Shown here one piece after another: positions 12,041-22,871 of a stretch of DNA of 64,000 nt. A program made the position numbers and the translations under genes. This DNA is from Saccharina japonica. Lineage: Eukaryota > Sar > Phaeophyceae > Laminariales > Laminariaceae. The notes beneath the pieces are model-generated. The model was not told the DNA's origin. It saw only the letters and a list, made by a program, of their open reading frames with translations, and made no database searches. The DNA is taken from NCBI GenBank assembly GCA_008828725.1, contig MEHQ01003671.1, forward strand, positions 63,361 through 127,360, in the 5' to 3' direction. How positions within the stretch are numbered: position 1 is the first letter of the stretch; every line of letters begins with the position of its first letter.

Positions 12041-12948
12041 TGCGCGCGCACACATCACATCACACTCGTGTATGTACCAGGTGCGCAAGGTTCCCCTTCG
12101 GGGTTGTGGTTGACTTCAAAATCCCGGGGGGGGGTTGGGTCGCAAGCTGAAACGAAGGGAGAACCAGCAGGCGTGCTGTGTTCCTCGTACCGGCTACGAG
12201 ATACTCGTACGAATAGCCACCGGGCAAGGAACGGAGAGTAGCCGCCGGGCAAGTTACCCGGGCAAGTGACACCGACCAATCCAAACGAGTTTATAGTTAC
12301 TGCCCGTAGTTCTATACCATGCACATATCATGGGTACGAGTATATACCAGCAGGCAGAGTACCGGTAGACGAGTACCGTACGGGTATACCAAGGTACGGT
12401 TGATTAAAGACCAAAATTATCCTTTTTGGTCACGACGAATCATATCCCTTGCCTCCAAAATGCACAATGGGTTCAAAAATGGGATGAGTTGACATGGTTA
12501 GGATTCGATACTCGTAGCAACCTCTTTCCTTCCTACACATGGTGCTCTAAAACACTCACTATAAACATGCGAGTACAGCAAGTACAAACAAACAAGAAAC
12601 AAAAAAGAGACGCAAGCCACCTCCAGTCCAACGAGGACATGCCCGAGAAATGGCCGGGGTAGCAACATCTGACTGGATGCGCGCGAACTAGTCCCCTCGC
12701 ATTCACAGGGCAAGCATCAGTAATATCGTATGCCCCCCTTCCTCCCTCTCTCCCCTCCCACAGCAACAGAAGCGGCAGACGAGGAACAAACCACATGCAT
12801 GTCGTACGAGGACGAAGCACGAAGATAAAGATACTCCTGGAAGCAGCAGAGCAACATGAGCACACACCGTTATCATACACACAAAAAAAAAAACGTGGGG
12901 CCCCTGCGCCGCACACGTGTAATGAGCTGACCCCAGATCCAGACCCAC

Positions 12949-13133
12949 CTGTCGAATTGAGGGTCTCCCGCTTGCATTCGGACGGAGTTCGCGGCTGCCC
13001 CCCTCTTCCCTCCCGGTACCCGTCTGCCGCCCCTGTGCTGTGCAGACGAGGGGTTCAGGGAGAAGCCCAAGACATCAGGAGACACCAGCAGAGCCAGAAG
13101 GGCAACCAGCAGCGTTCGCCCTGACTTTCCCAT
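12949..13133 (-). CDS. First exon with signal peptide and plastid-type presequence
   Basis: The ATG at 13133 opens 61 codons plus two bases, ending in AG before a GTGGGT donor. Residues 2-23 form a typical signal peptide: a basic start, a Leu/Ala/Val core, then VSPDVLG. The predicted cleavage is followed at once by Phe and then an Arg/Gly/Ser/Ala-rich, acid-free segment with a VRM motif near residue 52. In heterokont algae, nuclear-encoded plastid proteins carry this bipartite layout (signal peptide, critical Phe, transit peptide), so the product is probably imported into a secondary plastid. A secreted protein is the alternative. The partner exons were not identified. The gene could join the minus-strand Ala/Lys-rich exons, but the phases do not connect directly. 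The mature protein is unknown. Confidence 0.55.
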
Positions 13134-14922
13134 TTTGGACTGCAGTTGTAACAGTGCGGCCCAGCAAATTGGTCAGGGAACGTCTGCGCTGTCGTTGGGG
13201 CGGGAGTCTTCTTTGCAGGCTGTGGGGTCGCAGGCGTAGAAGGTAGCCAACACGACAGCACGTGGGTGACAGCAGCGGCAGCGGCAGGCACACTCCTTTT
13301 CGTGGTTTGGAACCTTACACTGTCCCCCTTCAACTTGAAGCCTTCCAACCATCACGAACTCCGCAAAACACAAAACTGAAACAAAATCCCAGGAACGACG
13401 ATCTTGCATCGTGGGCGGTCTAGATGCATCGCGTGCGGTCTAGCCTAGCAAGACCTGTCGCTGCTACCCGGTATCTCCTTGTTAATGTATCACATGTACG
13501 CGGTTTGTAGGCACAGCAGCAGCAGTGATAATATGCTGCTGTATGATTTGTGCAGAATTTTCAACTACAGCTCCTAGATGCCTGGTACCTGTGGTACGTT
13601 TTTGGGGACAAATCACTCGGAATTAGAGTTCTGTCGTACTATTTTTTGCAACGGTAGAAAATTATGTATCTCGGAGATCAAAGAGGGGCTGAGACGTGTA
13701 CCGGTACGTTTCGTCCTGGTGTGCGCGCCGCGTAACGGATAGGGGTAATTTTTCTGCGCCCTACTCTGGGGCTAGCGTGCTTGCCGCTACGTTCGAGCTT
13801 GAGCAGTGCTGCACAAGGTCGAGCTAGCGGCAAGGAAGGGTGGGTGACAGCAAGGAGGGTCGACGAGTAAGTACGTGTGTGCGTGTGGACTACAGCAGCA
13901 GTACTTACTGTGTGCCTGGACAATGCATGCGCGGGGAGTGACCAAAGCACTGTACGCGTAGTAGCAACTGCTTTCGGCCCAACAGCCCTCGTTTGATGTC
14001 TATTGCAATCGAGCGGAGAAACAAGATAATCCCGAGGGTGTGCGAGCCAGTCTTCTACATACTACATCGTGAGAGCCAGCAATCGCACGTATGTACGATC
14101 AGTGATTGGCTGACGCCGGAAAACCAAAGTGTAAACTCTTAAGAGCCCATCGACTTCCAGCTACCAGAACACCACTCCCAACCACCAGTGTTCATGTTGG
14201 TTCTTCACTTTTTTCTCTGGTCGAGCACAATCGTCGCCGATCGCAGATTGTCGGCGTCGGCGATCTCGAAAGCGATCCCTATTTTTCGGCGCAGTGTAAA
14301 TCAGAAATTCGCAATCGCTCGTAAAAATGTGCCAGGTATAAGCTCCTGAGCTATCAATACAGACAGAAACAAATGCGTGTTATGTGTGATTTTGAACCAT
14401 AACATCATCTGATTAATCGGCAAGGTCGATTCGACGAAAAAAATGCATTTCCTCGTGAAACACGAAACAAACGCTAAGAAAAGTTTAGTGCTGCGAATAA
14501 AAACGAGTCACAACGACCACAATGTGCAAGCTGCAAAAAAAAGACACGCCTCGGGCGAGCTTCCACTCGGCGCATCTCGACAGCAACTCCCCAATCCTGC
14601 GGAATATCGGGCATCGACGCATCGCCACGCGAACTGACATTCGACTTGGTATCAAGTTTTGATTTCTGTACGGTATGCCCTCTGGGCGTACTTCCAGCCA
14701 AAAAGCGAAACACTTCACATATATTCGTACTCCCACTTCTGGTGCACACATATTCAATCTAAAAACAAATATCCTCATCGCAGTGAAAGCTGCTCTCTCT
14801 TGCACCCGGACTGGAAGAAGAAAAAAATTACACCGCAAAAAAATCTTGCACAAAATAAATAACATTTATGAAACATATTACACAATCGGACCAACCCAGA
14901 AATTCACCACCACGCTTTTCTT
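13134..14922. other. Intergenic stretch without supported gene
   Basis: It contains the presumed promoter of the exon starting at 13133, a GGGGACAA-family fragment at 13600-13635 and AT-rich DNA near 14330-14920. ORFs of 60-126 aa were inspected and show no consistent exon structure or protein-like composition. Confidence 0.45.
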
Positions 14923-15744
14923 CTAAGAAGGCCGCGCCCGTCCGCCCCCAGCTCCCCCAACCATCGCCTCCAGCTCCTTAACTCGCCGCGCGTCAACGTA
15001 CGGTTGCATCATCCACGCCGCCGCGTACGCCATCAGCGCCTGCCTGTCGTCCTGGCACTTGCCCACCCCCTGCGCAACGGTCGCCGTAACAAGCGCCTCC
15101 TTGAGCAACATCTCCGCTACCTCAGACGCGGCGTCGGCAACATCCACCAGCCCGTAGCCGCCTCCGATCACGATGGGATCGTCGGCACCCTCGTCGTCGA
15201 CCGACTTTACTTTAACACCCGCCGCCGCCACCACCACTCCCGGCGCCGCCGCCGTATCGGCGGCAACGTTACCGCCGCGCACCGGCTGCCCCGCCGTGGG
15301 GATGGCTTGGCAACGGCGCCGCGCCTCCAGCGCATGGCGACGGATGCCTGCCGCGGCAGCGAGCATTGCGTCTTGGAGAGCGCTCAGTTCGCTGTGAAGC
15401 TGACGCACGCGCGCCTCGGTGGCGATGGACACGCGGGATAAGGCGGTGCCCGCGCTTGCCAGCACTCCCCACACGGCACTGTTGCCGCCGACCGTGCCGC
15501 CGATGTTACCGCCGATTGTACCACTATCGCCGCCGTTTGAAGGGGCGCGACCGCTGTCTATGTGTGTTCTCAGCAGGATGGCGTTGCTGAGCCCGGTTAA
15601 GACACCCTGACCCTCTTGCCGCGCGGCTTTCCACTGCCGGAGGCATTCGTTAATTCCTCCCAGAATTGCACTCAAGGTAACGCGCTCTTCCGCGTCGGCC
15701 GCGGCAACGCGAGCCCCAAAACCTTTGGCATCGAGCGCACTCAT
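14923..15744 (-). CDS. Single-exon 273-aa protein, possibly AIRIM/C1orf109-like
   Basis: An intact ORF runs from ATG at 15744 to TAG at 14923, one of the few genes here with no intron. The GC-rich codons and Ala-rich helical composition look genuinely coding. Residues about 28-50 (INECLRQWKAARQEG followed by LTGLSN) form an amphipathic helix. A Gly/Asn/Thr-rich linker follows (about 65-90), then a second helix (about 105-140). After an Ala/Val/Gly-rich linker comes a C-terminal helical part with MAYAAAWMMQPYVDARRVKE. The spacing of a Trp, a downstream LSN and late W...P residues weakly recalls the AIRIM (C1orf109) family, which acts with AFG2 ATPases in 60S ribosome maturation. This is a memory-based impression and was not tested by alignment. 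Otherwise the protein is unknown, soluble and without signal peptide or membrane segment. A GGGGACAA-type mini-element lies just upstream (about 15755-15845). Confidence 0.7.
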   Translation of the reverse strand: MSALDAKGFGARVAAADAEERVTLSAILGGINECLRQWKAARQEGQGVLTGLSNAILLRTHIDSGRAPSNGGDSGTIGGNIGGTVGGNSAVWGVLASAGTALSRVSIATEARVRQLHSELSALQDAMLAAAAGIRRHALEARRRCQAIPTAGQPVRGGNVAADTAAAPGVVVAAAGVKVKSVDDEGADDPIVIGGGYGLVDVADAASEVAEMLLKEALVTATVAQGVGKCQDDRQALMAYAAAWMMQPYVDARRVKELEAMVGGAGGGRARPS

Positions 15745-15754
15745 TTTATGCTGC

Positions 15755-15845
15755 CTTAACCCAAGTTACAACTCTTATCCTACCTCCAACTCTAATTTCA
15801 AGTAAGTCAGTCCCCGAAACGTAGGTGCTGTTCTTAAGGGGTTAC
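15755..15845. mobile_element. GGGGACAA-family mini-element upstream of the 273-aa gene
   Basis: Contains CTAATTTCAAGTAAGTCAGT and CCCCGAAACG, ending in TTCTTAAGGGGTTAC. It is a diverged copy of the family seen best at 46803-46903. It lies within 15-100 bp of the start codon at 15744, so it probably forms part of the promoter or 5' UTR. Confidence 0.55.
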
Positions 15846-16060
15846 ACCAGCTCAAGAGCGGTCTGAAATAGTCGAGAAAAATACCAAAAATAACAAGAAT
15901 GGTAACAATCGCAAAAACAAACAAACGCGGTAGGCGCCAAACTGAAAGAAGCAAGAAACAAGACGGGGCTCCCTCTTGACGGCGTGCACTTTCTGGAAAG
16001 GAAGGTGTGCGCTCTATATGCGCCAAAGCGCGAGGCGCTACGCTTCGGAGGTGAGCGGTA

Positions 16061-19000
16061 TCAAGTCTCGATCGGCTTCAGCAACGTGATAATAACGTTG
16101 TCGTGCGCACCCTTCAGCAACATCTGCGAGCAGAAAGGGCGCCAGGTGCAGACAGTTAATCAAATAAGGGTTACGTACGTCCAGGGATACACGCGTTTAT
16201 GCAACATACTTCGTGCGTGGGCATTAAAACACAATTATCAACATAACGTCAGCCATCGACGAAAAAGTCAACTATCTGAGGGATTATTGTCGGGTAGGCC
16301 GCAATTACACCACCACCAGATCCTGGTATAGCAAGCAATTTCTCGGGACATACTCGAGGGTCAACATGATAATACATTTCTGACTGCCAGGAGAAAATAA
16401 TCATGAAGAAAAGAGCGTCAAGGATAAGGATAGATGGTTGGCGAGACCGCGCTTCTTTATGATTTGGTCGTTGTGCCTAGGTCCCAACAGATTTAACAGT
16501 AACGCAGGCGACAAGAACCTACCCTCTACCAGGTTCAAAATCAGCACAAGACTAGTCTAAGCTAGTACCTGGCATTCATATTATCTTTACTATCAATGCT
16601 GCGAAAAAAAACATCACGCCGCTCTAGCAGAAAATCCCTCACGCCGGTGGCGCGGTTCAGTTGCAAAGAGGGTTAACAGTAGTGAAACACGAGAGAGAGA
16701 GAGGGAGAGCGAGTTGTCGGCCATGAACGGTTGAAGCACGCATGAATACGAACCAGACACGTTTGTAAGCTCGTTCACCTGCCCCTTGAAGTCGACCACG
16801 CCTCGCTTCTTCGCGGCGCGTAGGGTTCCCACGATGGCCTCAAAGAACTGCTGGCCTTCCTCGTCGTCGAAGAGCTCGCCAAACGTCACCCCGACTATGG
16901 AATGTTGTTGCATTCGATGAGCATTGCAAGCGAGGACGAGAGCAGGACGCGAGTGAGGTTTTAAGGAAAGTGTACGGTTTTGATGTACGTACTTGTCCAG
17001 GCGATCGTCGAGAACGGGGCAATCAACTCCTCCCGCGACGCTCACCGGGCTTACGTGTTGTTTTGTTCAGTTGACCAGCTTGCATTTGTTATTGTTCAGT
17101 TGTGAAGCCAGTCACTCGCACCTGGTACGTTTCAGGGGGCTGAATTGGCCAATTATTACGGCAAGCGTGGACACACTCTTGACAGTTTACCATTGTTACA
17201 CAAAAAAGCGGCACGGGCAGACGTCAAAAACAAACGCCTACGCGATATTTTCCGGGTAAGCGCAGTGCTCCAAAGCGCCATTGGAATTATGAATTGTATC
17301 GATGTTGTGGGGGTAATCTATATATATGTGGAACAAGACTTGAAACATTTGCCATGTGGCAGGGGGGTATGTAAGCGCGAAAACCTTTTAAAACTGCTGT
17401 ACCATACCGGTACTCCCTCCGTACAAGGATGTACAGTACAAAAACGCCTTTGTTCCGTGTTTTCGATCCTCGTATATACGTACTGGCATACGTACCTGGT
17501 AGTTTTCTTTGTTTTCGTTTTCGCTTCGCCGATTCTCGGCAACGGTCATGGAGCTCTGGGTACGTATCACACCCCCGCCAAAATTTTGGAGGGGGGAGGC
17601 TTCGTGACCTGACCATCGACCAAAACTATGCATAGTACCCAAGGGTGCCACAGGTATTCCACTGCTAGCATCGACACGTCAAGGGAAGGATATTTTAGAT
17701 ACTGTTAATAGGATTCTATGATATGTGCCAGAGTAAACAAGGTATCTAGTCTAATGACTCAACGTTCCCTGTTATCTGCCAAGCGGAATTTGTGGCAGGA
17801 ACTACTGTACTGTCAAGTATATACCTGGTATGTAAGATATGATGTGTGATACTACTGCCTGGTATTGGTGTTAAATATCTGGTACCAGGTATTATCTATA
17901 ACTGCCCTGGTACAACTGCTGCTGCTGCTGCAAAGTTAATTGTCGATTGTAATTATTGACATATTAAAAAATACATCATCTGTGAGATCGACGCAAATGG
18001 AAACCCTATCTTATCAAATACAATTGTAATGCAAACATGCCCGCCGAAATATGTCTGTACCGTTCGCTATGAGCACGAATCTTCCATAAAAAAAAGCTGA
18101 AACAAGATGCTAAAAAATAAGAAAAACTGGCGGGACGTTGGGCCAACATCGGCCTGAGAAAACTCAGCTAAAGGTTTAATTCGAAGCGGCGAGATTCCGA
18201 GTCCTCGACAGCCATCGTTGGACAAAACCGACGACTGCGTCATGAAATCTGAACGGGACGTGCTCGTTAGGGGCTCCGACCCACCCGAGGGTCACAGCAG
18301 TGATCACACCAAGTCTGGTGATACATATGTGGCGGGCGCCGGCCAGGCGTCTGATGAAAAAAACATTTAGCCGCTGGTGTGTAGGAAACAGACGACAAAA
18401 AGTCTCAAAATCCTCGCCGATGGAAAAAATAGAAAATAGAGTTGAAGAGCGTAGGACACCGTGGGCAAACTCTCGCCCCCTAGATCATGGGTCCACATGA
18501 TCTCTTCGAAGGCCGCCATCTGCCTTCACTGATCTTGTCCTACACAAACCGGGTTGGCCGTGGGTTGATTCCACGTCGAGATCGGAAGCCTATTGTCGGA
18601 TGAACTCATTAGGGCCCGTTTTAACGAAGAAGAAAAAAATCAATTTGGAAAAAATAAAATTCAAATCCGCTTTTCATTGGTCAACACACGCACCAGCACC
18701 AAAGATTAGGATCTTGGGGCATAATATTTTGTGCTGGTGCGTGTGTTGACCAATGAAAAGCGAATTTTATTTTTATTATTCCAGATTGAATTTATTTTAT
18801 ACTCGTTAATATGGGCCCTTATTGATCAGCGATCAGCGTGTTGACAAGTGAAACGGTGAAAAAAAACGTTGCACCGCGTGATAAAACAACATGAAAACAA
18901 CAAATGTGTTATCCGTTTTCCCACAGCGGTGGTACGATAATGTCTTCAGGCTACTTCTTACGCAGTCGGATACGTGGATCGAAAAAGCCGGTTTCCGACT

Positions 19001-22000
19001 GGAGACACATAATCGGGCTTTTCTTACACTGCTGAAAAAGAGCCTTTTCGATCCCAACTTTTTCGATCGAGCAATCCGATCCACGCATCCTGTCGAAAAC
19101 GTCGAGTTTTTCGACGGGATTTGTGGATTGGATTTCTCGATCAAAAAAGTTTTTGAAGCGCACCACATATCTCTTCATCCCTCAAACACACGGTCACAAC
19201 ACACAGCAGCAGCCAAAAGACCTCTCCGGTGCTGGGTTGACTGTTCTACTGCTGCTGTTGCTCTCTACTGCTACTCCTGCTGCTGCTGCTGCTGCTCGCA
19301 GCGCAGCACCTCCTAGAACCCGCGAGCAGGACACGAAGCAGGTTTCAACTCTCGTATCAACCGCCCCCAGGAAGAGCACATAAAACTACAAAATCGATCC
19401 GATTGACGATAGGGAAGGCATCCAGACACACCCCGTCGAGTTTAGAGTGGGTGGGAAACCGACCCTTTCGATCCTCCCAATCCGACGGCATAATACTTAG
19501 TCTCGGGGCGTTTGTATAATAGTTTGGAAACAAAAAAAATGCGAGATAGGGTTTCCATTAGCGTCGGTCAGATCGAGACGTCGTCAAAACGCATATGTAC
19601 ATGATGTCAGCTGCGTGTGATACTTCGATCGTGCGTGCTACGAGGTTTCTGACCTCGTGTATTGCACGTTGTATGAATTACCCTGAGTAACAACGACGGG
19701 GAGCAGATTGTTGTTGTCGTTGTTTTTCTCACATTAACTGATCGCGAAGAAGATACTCCGTAGTCACGGAACAAGCTCCAAAAAAAAACTCTGGGCGTGG
19801 AAGAGTACCTCAGGGAGAAATAATACACAAAATACAAACTACAACGCAGTACGATACGCATCATAACTGTTGTGGCACATCGTACACCTCTCAACCAAGA
19901 GAAACGAAATGAATCCAAAGGAAAAAGGAAAAAAAAAGGAAAGAGACAGAGAGAAAGAAAAAAGGAGAAAGGATCGTAAAAGGGGAAAAAAAGAAAGGGA
20001 GAAAAGAAAGAAAAGGGGAAAAAAGGAAAAAAGGAAAAAAGGGCAAAACGAGGAAAGTGAACCAGGCGCTGAAAGTAGCACTATTGATAGGGATCGACAG
20101 GTTGATTATCTTTCACCCAGGCTGAGGTATCACCTTTACCAGGTATATACTTAAACACGTATTTTACGAGCTGGTATGTACCAGGTACATGTGGTACCTG
20201 GTACAGGTACCTGTGGTACCTGGTATATCATATGCCAGGTACTTGGTACAGTATACCTGGTACGTTTCATAGAGATCGACGGAGACCAAGATGCCTCAAT
20301 CTGTCATCTGGGTATGAATATCTGTATGAACATCTATCTGAACATCTCAACATTACATGCCAGACAGATACTTGGGTTCAACAAGGTCAACATATATATA
20401 CTCGTGCGCGGCCAAGTTACGTAAGTACAACTGTTCAACTGCGGAATCATGGCGCAACGAACCATGGGTACTGCAAGCCGTTTCCTATGCGGTTCGATTT
20501 TTTAGCTTCGAATTTTGGCCCAGTCGATTTTTCAGCGACCTACAGCAGTAGTTCGAACATCGAAACAGTCTTCCTATGAGAGAAAACGGATTTATTTTAC
20601 GTGCAGAGATTCGAGCAAACGGCGAGACCAACTGCTGTTGTTGCAGTTTGGCGCCGCGAAGAGACGCGCTGGGTGCGCTGTACTGGGCGTAGAATCCAAG
20701 CGTTCGAACCCACGCTGGCTGCCTCTGGTCTCGCGGCGGAGAGATGTGCCGAGTGCGCTCGAGTCAACTTGTCTTGGTGTTACGCATTTTGACCCAACGA
20801 AGCATCCGAGCCCAGCACGCTGACTGACTGACAGCTGCTTGCTGCTGCTGCTGTAGTCTACGAGTACGGAGAGGCGTGCGCCGGACGCGCTTCTCTTCGT
20901 CTCTGGGCCCGAGCCCGCGCCAGCCGACTGAAGTCTGGCGATGGAAAGACGCGCCGACCGCCGACTGCGCGTCGGGCGCGAAGCAACGTCGCTGTGTTAC
21001 CATCCAACTCATCGATCGTTCTGCTGCTGCTTGCTTGCGTGGATAACATGTTGAATTTAGAGATCAAGCCATTTTCCGATTTGAAAATCTGATGACCCCA
21101 GTCGTCGGATTTTGGGCCAAAACCCGACGACGTGGGCCCAAAATCCGACGACTTGGGCCATCGGATTCTCAAATCGAAAACATTCCGCTCAGATTTTGCA
21201 CAATCGGACTGCATAAGAAGCAGATGCTTTCATTTTTGAGATCGAAAAATGTAAATCTGAAGCTCTAAATCGAACCGCATAGGAAACGGCATGCCAGACA
21301 GATACTTGGGTTCAACAAGTCAACATATATACTCAAACACTCAGCTAGCAAAGATGAGTTTCGTCGAAATCCTCGAGCTCAGGCTAATTCTTGTGCAGTC
21401 GGAAACGTGGATCGAAAAAGCCGGTTTCCGATTGGAGACACAATTGGGCTTTCTTATACAGTTGAAAAAGAGCTTTTTCGATCTCAACTTTTTCTATTGA
21501 GAAATCCAATCCACGAATCCCGTCGAAAAACTCGAGTTTTTCGACGGGATTCGTGGATTGGATTTCTCAATCGAAAAAGTTTTTGAAGCTCACCGCATCT
21601 CTCTTCACCCCTCCAAACACACGATCACACCACCCAGCGGCAGCCTAAACACCTCTCCGGTGCTGGGTTGACTGTTCTACTGCTGCTGCTGCTCTCTACT
21701 GCTGCTGCTGCTGCTGCTGCTCGCAGCGCAGCACTCCCTAGAGCTCGCGAGCAGGACGAAGCATTTTTCAACTCTCGTATCAACCGCCCCCAGGAAGAGC
21801 ACAAAAAACTACAAAATCGATCCGATTGACGATAGGGAAGGCATCCAGACACACCCCGTCGAATTTACAGTGGATCCTTGGTGGATCGGAAAGTGAGTTT
21901 TTCGATCCTCTCAATCCGACGGCATAAGAATTAGCCTCACAGCTGTTGTTTTTTTCTAATTTTTTAAATATACTCAAACGTACGTGGCCAAAGTTACGTA

Positions 22001-22640
22001 AGTACAACTGTTCAACTACGGAATCATGGCAAAACGAAACCATGGGCCATGGATACTGCTACGTATTACTGCTGTACGCCTGCTGCTACTCTGCTGTACA
22101 GCAGTACTGCTGCTGTACCAGGTATCAAGAAATCTTAATCTCGCACGAGTACAACATGAACGCCATCCCGTACTCTGCTGCGTATGAATCAGGATTTTTG
22201 ACGCAAACGTATGAGTACGTATGATATGATATGATACGAGAGAAATCCATGGTACACGTTATTACACAAGTGAGCGCCAACTTGGTAGCTGCTACGAGTA
22301 CGGTACCTGCTACGAGGCAGTACCATACCCGGCACTACAGGTACCCGGTGACCAGTACTCGTACATACAAGTACCTCGTAGAGTCTACCAGAGGTGCCAG
22401 CAGGTACTGGTACGCGTATGGTTTACGAGGGACTGCTAAACTTTGTCCGCGTTTTGCGATGCCGAGATGTATTCTATCTATCATACGAACGCAAAACAGG
22501 ACCCGAGAAGGTGCAGCATCGCTTCGGTTTGGACCTGGTGGGGGGGTCTTACGTTTGCCTTCCGGTTGAACCGAGCCCAGCCTCGTGATGACGACCCTCA
22601 GGTGCTCCACCTCTCGCTCAACTTGGTTCACGTCGCCCAT
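16061..22640 (-). CDS. Costars-domain protein (ABRACL-like), complete, three exons
   Basis: The exons are 22553-22640 (ATG to phase 1), 16779-16894 and 16061-16123 (TGA), totalling 267 nt for 88 residues. Both introns are GT-AG (5.66 kb and 655 bp) and the phases join exactly. The protein is essentially one Costars domain. Residues 6-21 (VEREVEHLRVVITRLG) form the first helix. Next comes the PEGKLGVTFGELFDD core, with Leu-30 split across the first intron. This is followed by FFEAIVGTLRAAKKRGVVDF and the C-terminal MLLKGAHDNVIITLL strand. The length matches free-standing family members of about 80-90 aa. In animals, plants and Dictyostelium such proteins are linked to actin dynamics and motility; here a cytosolic actin-related role is inferred from the family. 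The ATG is the first Met in frame, but a 5' extension through an acceptor-like TTTCAG near 22690 is possible. The large intron contains several inverted-repeat elements (18612-22000). The start lies 231 bp from the divergent gene at 22872. Confidence 0.9.
18612..18818. mobile_element. PIF/Harbinger-type MITE, 207 bp, TTA target duplication
   Basis: Almost the whole element is one inverted repeat. It starts GGGCCCGTTTTAACGA and ends TCGTTAATATGGGCCC, with inner arms containing CATTGGTCAACACACGCACC and its complement. TTA is present on both sides (18609-18611 and 18819-18821). It sits in the large Costars intron and shares ends with the 767-bp element at 5531-6297. Confidence 0.85.
18949..19502. 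mobile_element. Inverted-repeat element, family X copy 1 (about 555 bp)
   Basis: The left end has GGCTACTTCTTACGCAGTCG and the right end has CGACGGCATAATACTTAG. The arms share TCGGAT, GGATCGAAA and CGGTTTCC blocks in inverse order. The interior includes a short palindrome around GTCGAAAACGTCGAGTTTTT and a (CTG)n tract near 19245-19300. It is about 85-90% similar by eye to the copy at 21382-21936. No transposase was seen. Confidence 0.75.
19865..20140. repeat. Purine-rich low-complexity tract
   Basis: An A/G-only stretch of about 150 bp (GAAAGAGAAAA-type) lies in the Costars intron. ORFs across it are poly-Lys/Arg/Glu or poly-Phe/Ser and are rejected as genes. Confidence 0.6.
20150..20270. 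repeat. Cluster of GGTACCTGGTAC-type palindromes
   Basis: Within 120 bp the palindromic core TACCTGGTA or its variants occurs about eight times (for example ACCAGGTACATGTGGTACCT). Smaller clusters occur at 17815-17905, 22300-22420 and 40590-40700. All are non-coding. Confidence 0.7.
20477..21288. mobile_element. Inverted-repeat element, about 0.81 kb
   Basis: The ends read GCCGTTTCCTATGCGGTTCG going in and CGAACCGCATAGGAAACGGC coming out, an inverted repeat of about 30 bp with few mismatches. It lies between the two family X copies in the Costars intron. Outside it, the sequence CATGCCAGACAGATACTTGG occurs on both sides (20355 and 21289), so it is embedded in an older duplicated segment. No transposase is visible. 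Confidence 0.7.
21382..21936. mobile_element. Inverted-repeat element, family X copy 2 (555 bp)
   Basis: The terminal inverted repeats begin GGCTAATTCTTGTGCAGTCG and end GGCATAAGAATTAGCC. It is the better preserved of the two family X copies and carries the same internal (CTG)n tract (21678-21720). It lies in the same intron as copy 1, in direct orientation, 2.4 kb apart. Confidence 0.8.
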
Positions 22641-22871
22641 CAGTAGCCCGGGTGGCAAGCTGCTGGAGTGTTCCACAGGAGAAATGTCTGAAATGGTCAG
22701 AGAAGGCTCGCGTTCTTGATCCTGGAGTTACATGATATACCAGAAAAATGTTTTTTCGATTGAAGAAGGGGAGCGGGGACGAAAATCCGTTTGGTGCTCG
22801 CCCTCATACGCTACATCCCACTGCTGCTGGCTGGCTGCTGTTGTTGTGCTTGCGGCGCATTTTCGTGAGCC
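22641..22871. promoter_or_regulatory. Shared divergent promoter region, 231 bp
   Basis: The ATG of the Costars gene (22640, minus) and the ATG of the coiled-coil gene (22872, plus) are separated by only 231 bp. Both promoters and 5' UTRs must therefore lie here, or the 5' UTRs overlap. No clear TATA box was seen. The region contains CTG-rich DNA near 22820-22845. Its role is inferred from geometry alone. Confidence 0.6.

Noticed and set aside
12533..12916. Minus-strand continuation after CTTCCAG in phase with the presequence exon
   Set aside because: The phase fits, but the reading is a mix of hydrophobic and Cys/Trp-rich sequence without coding character, so it was not joined.
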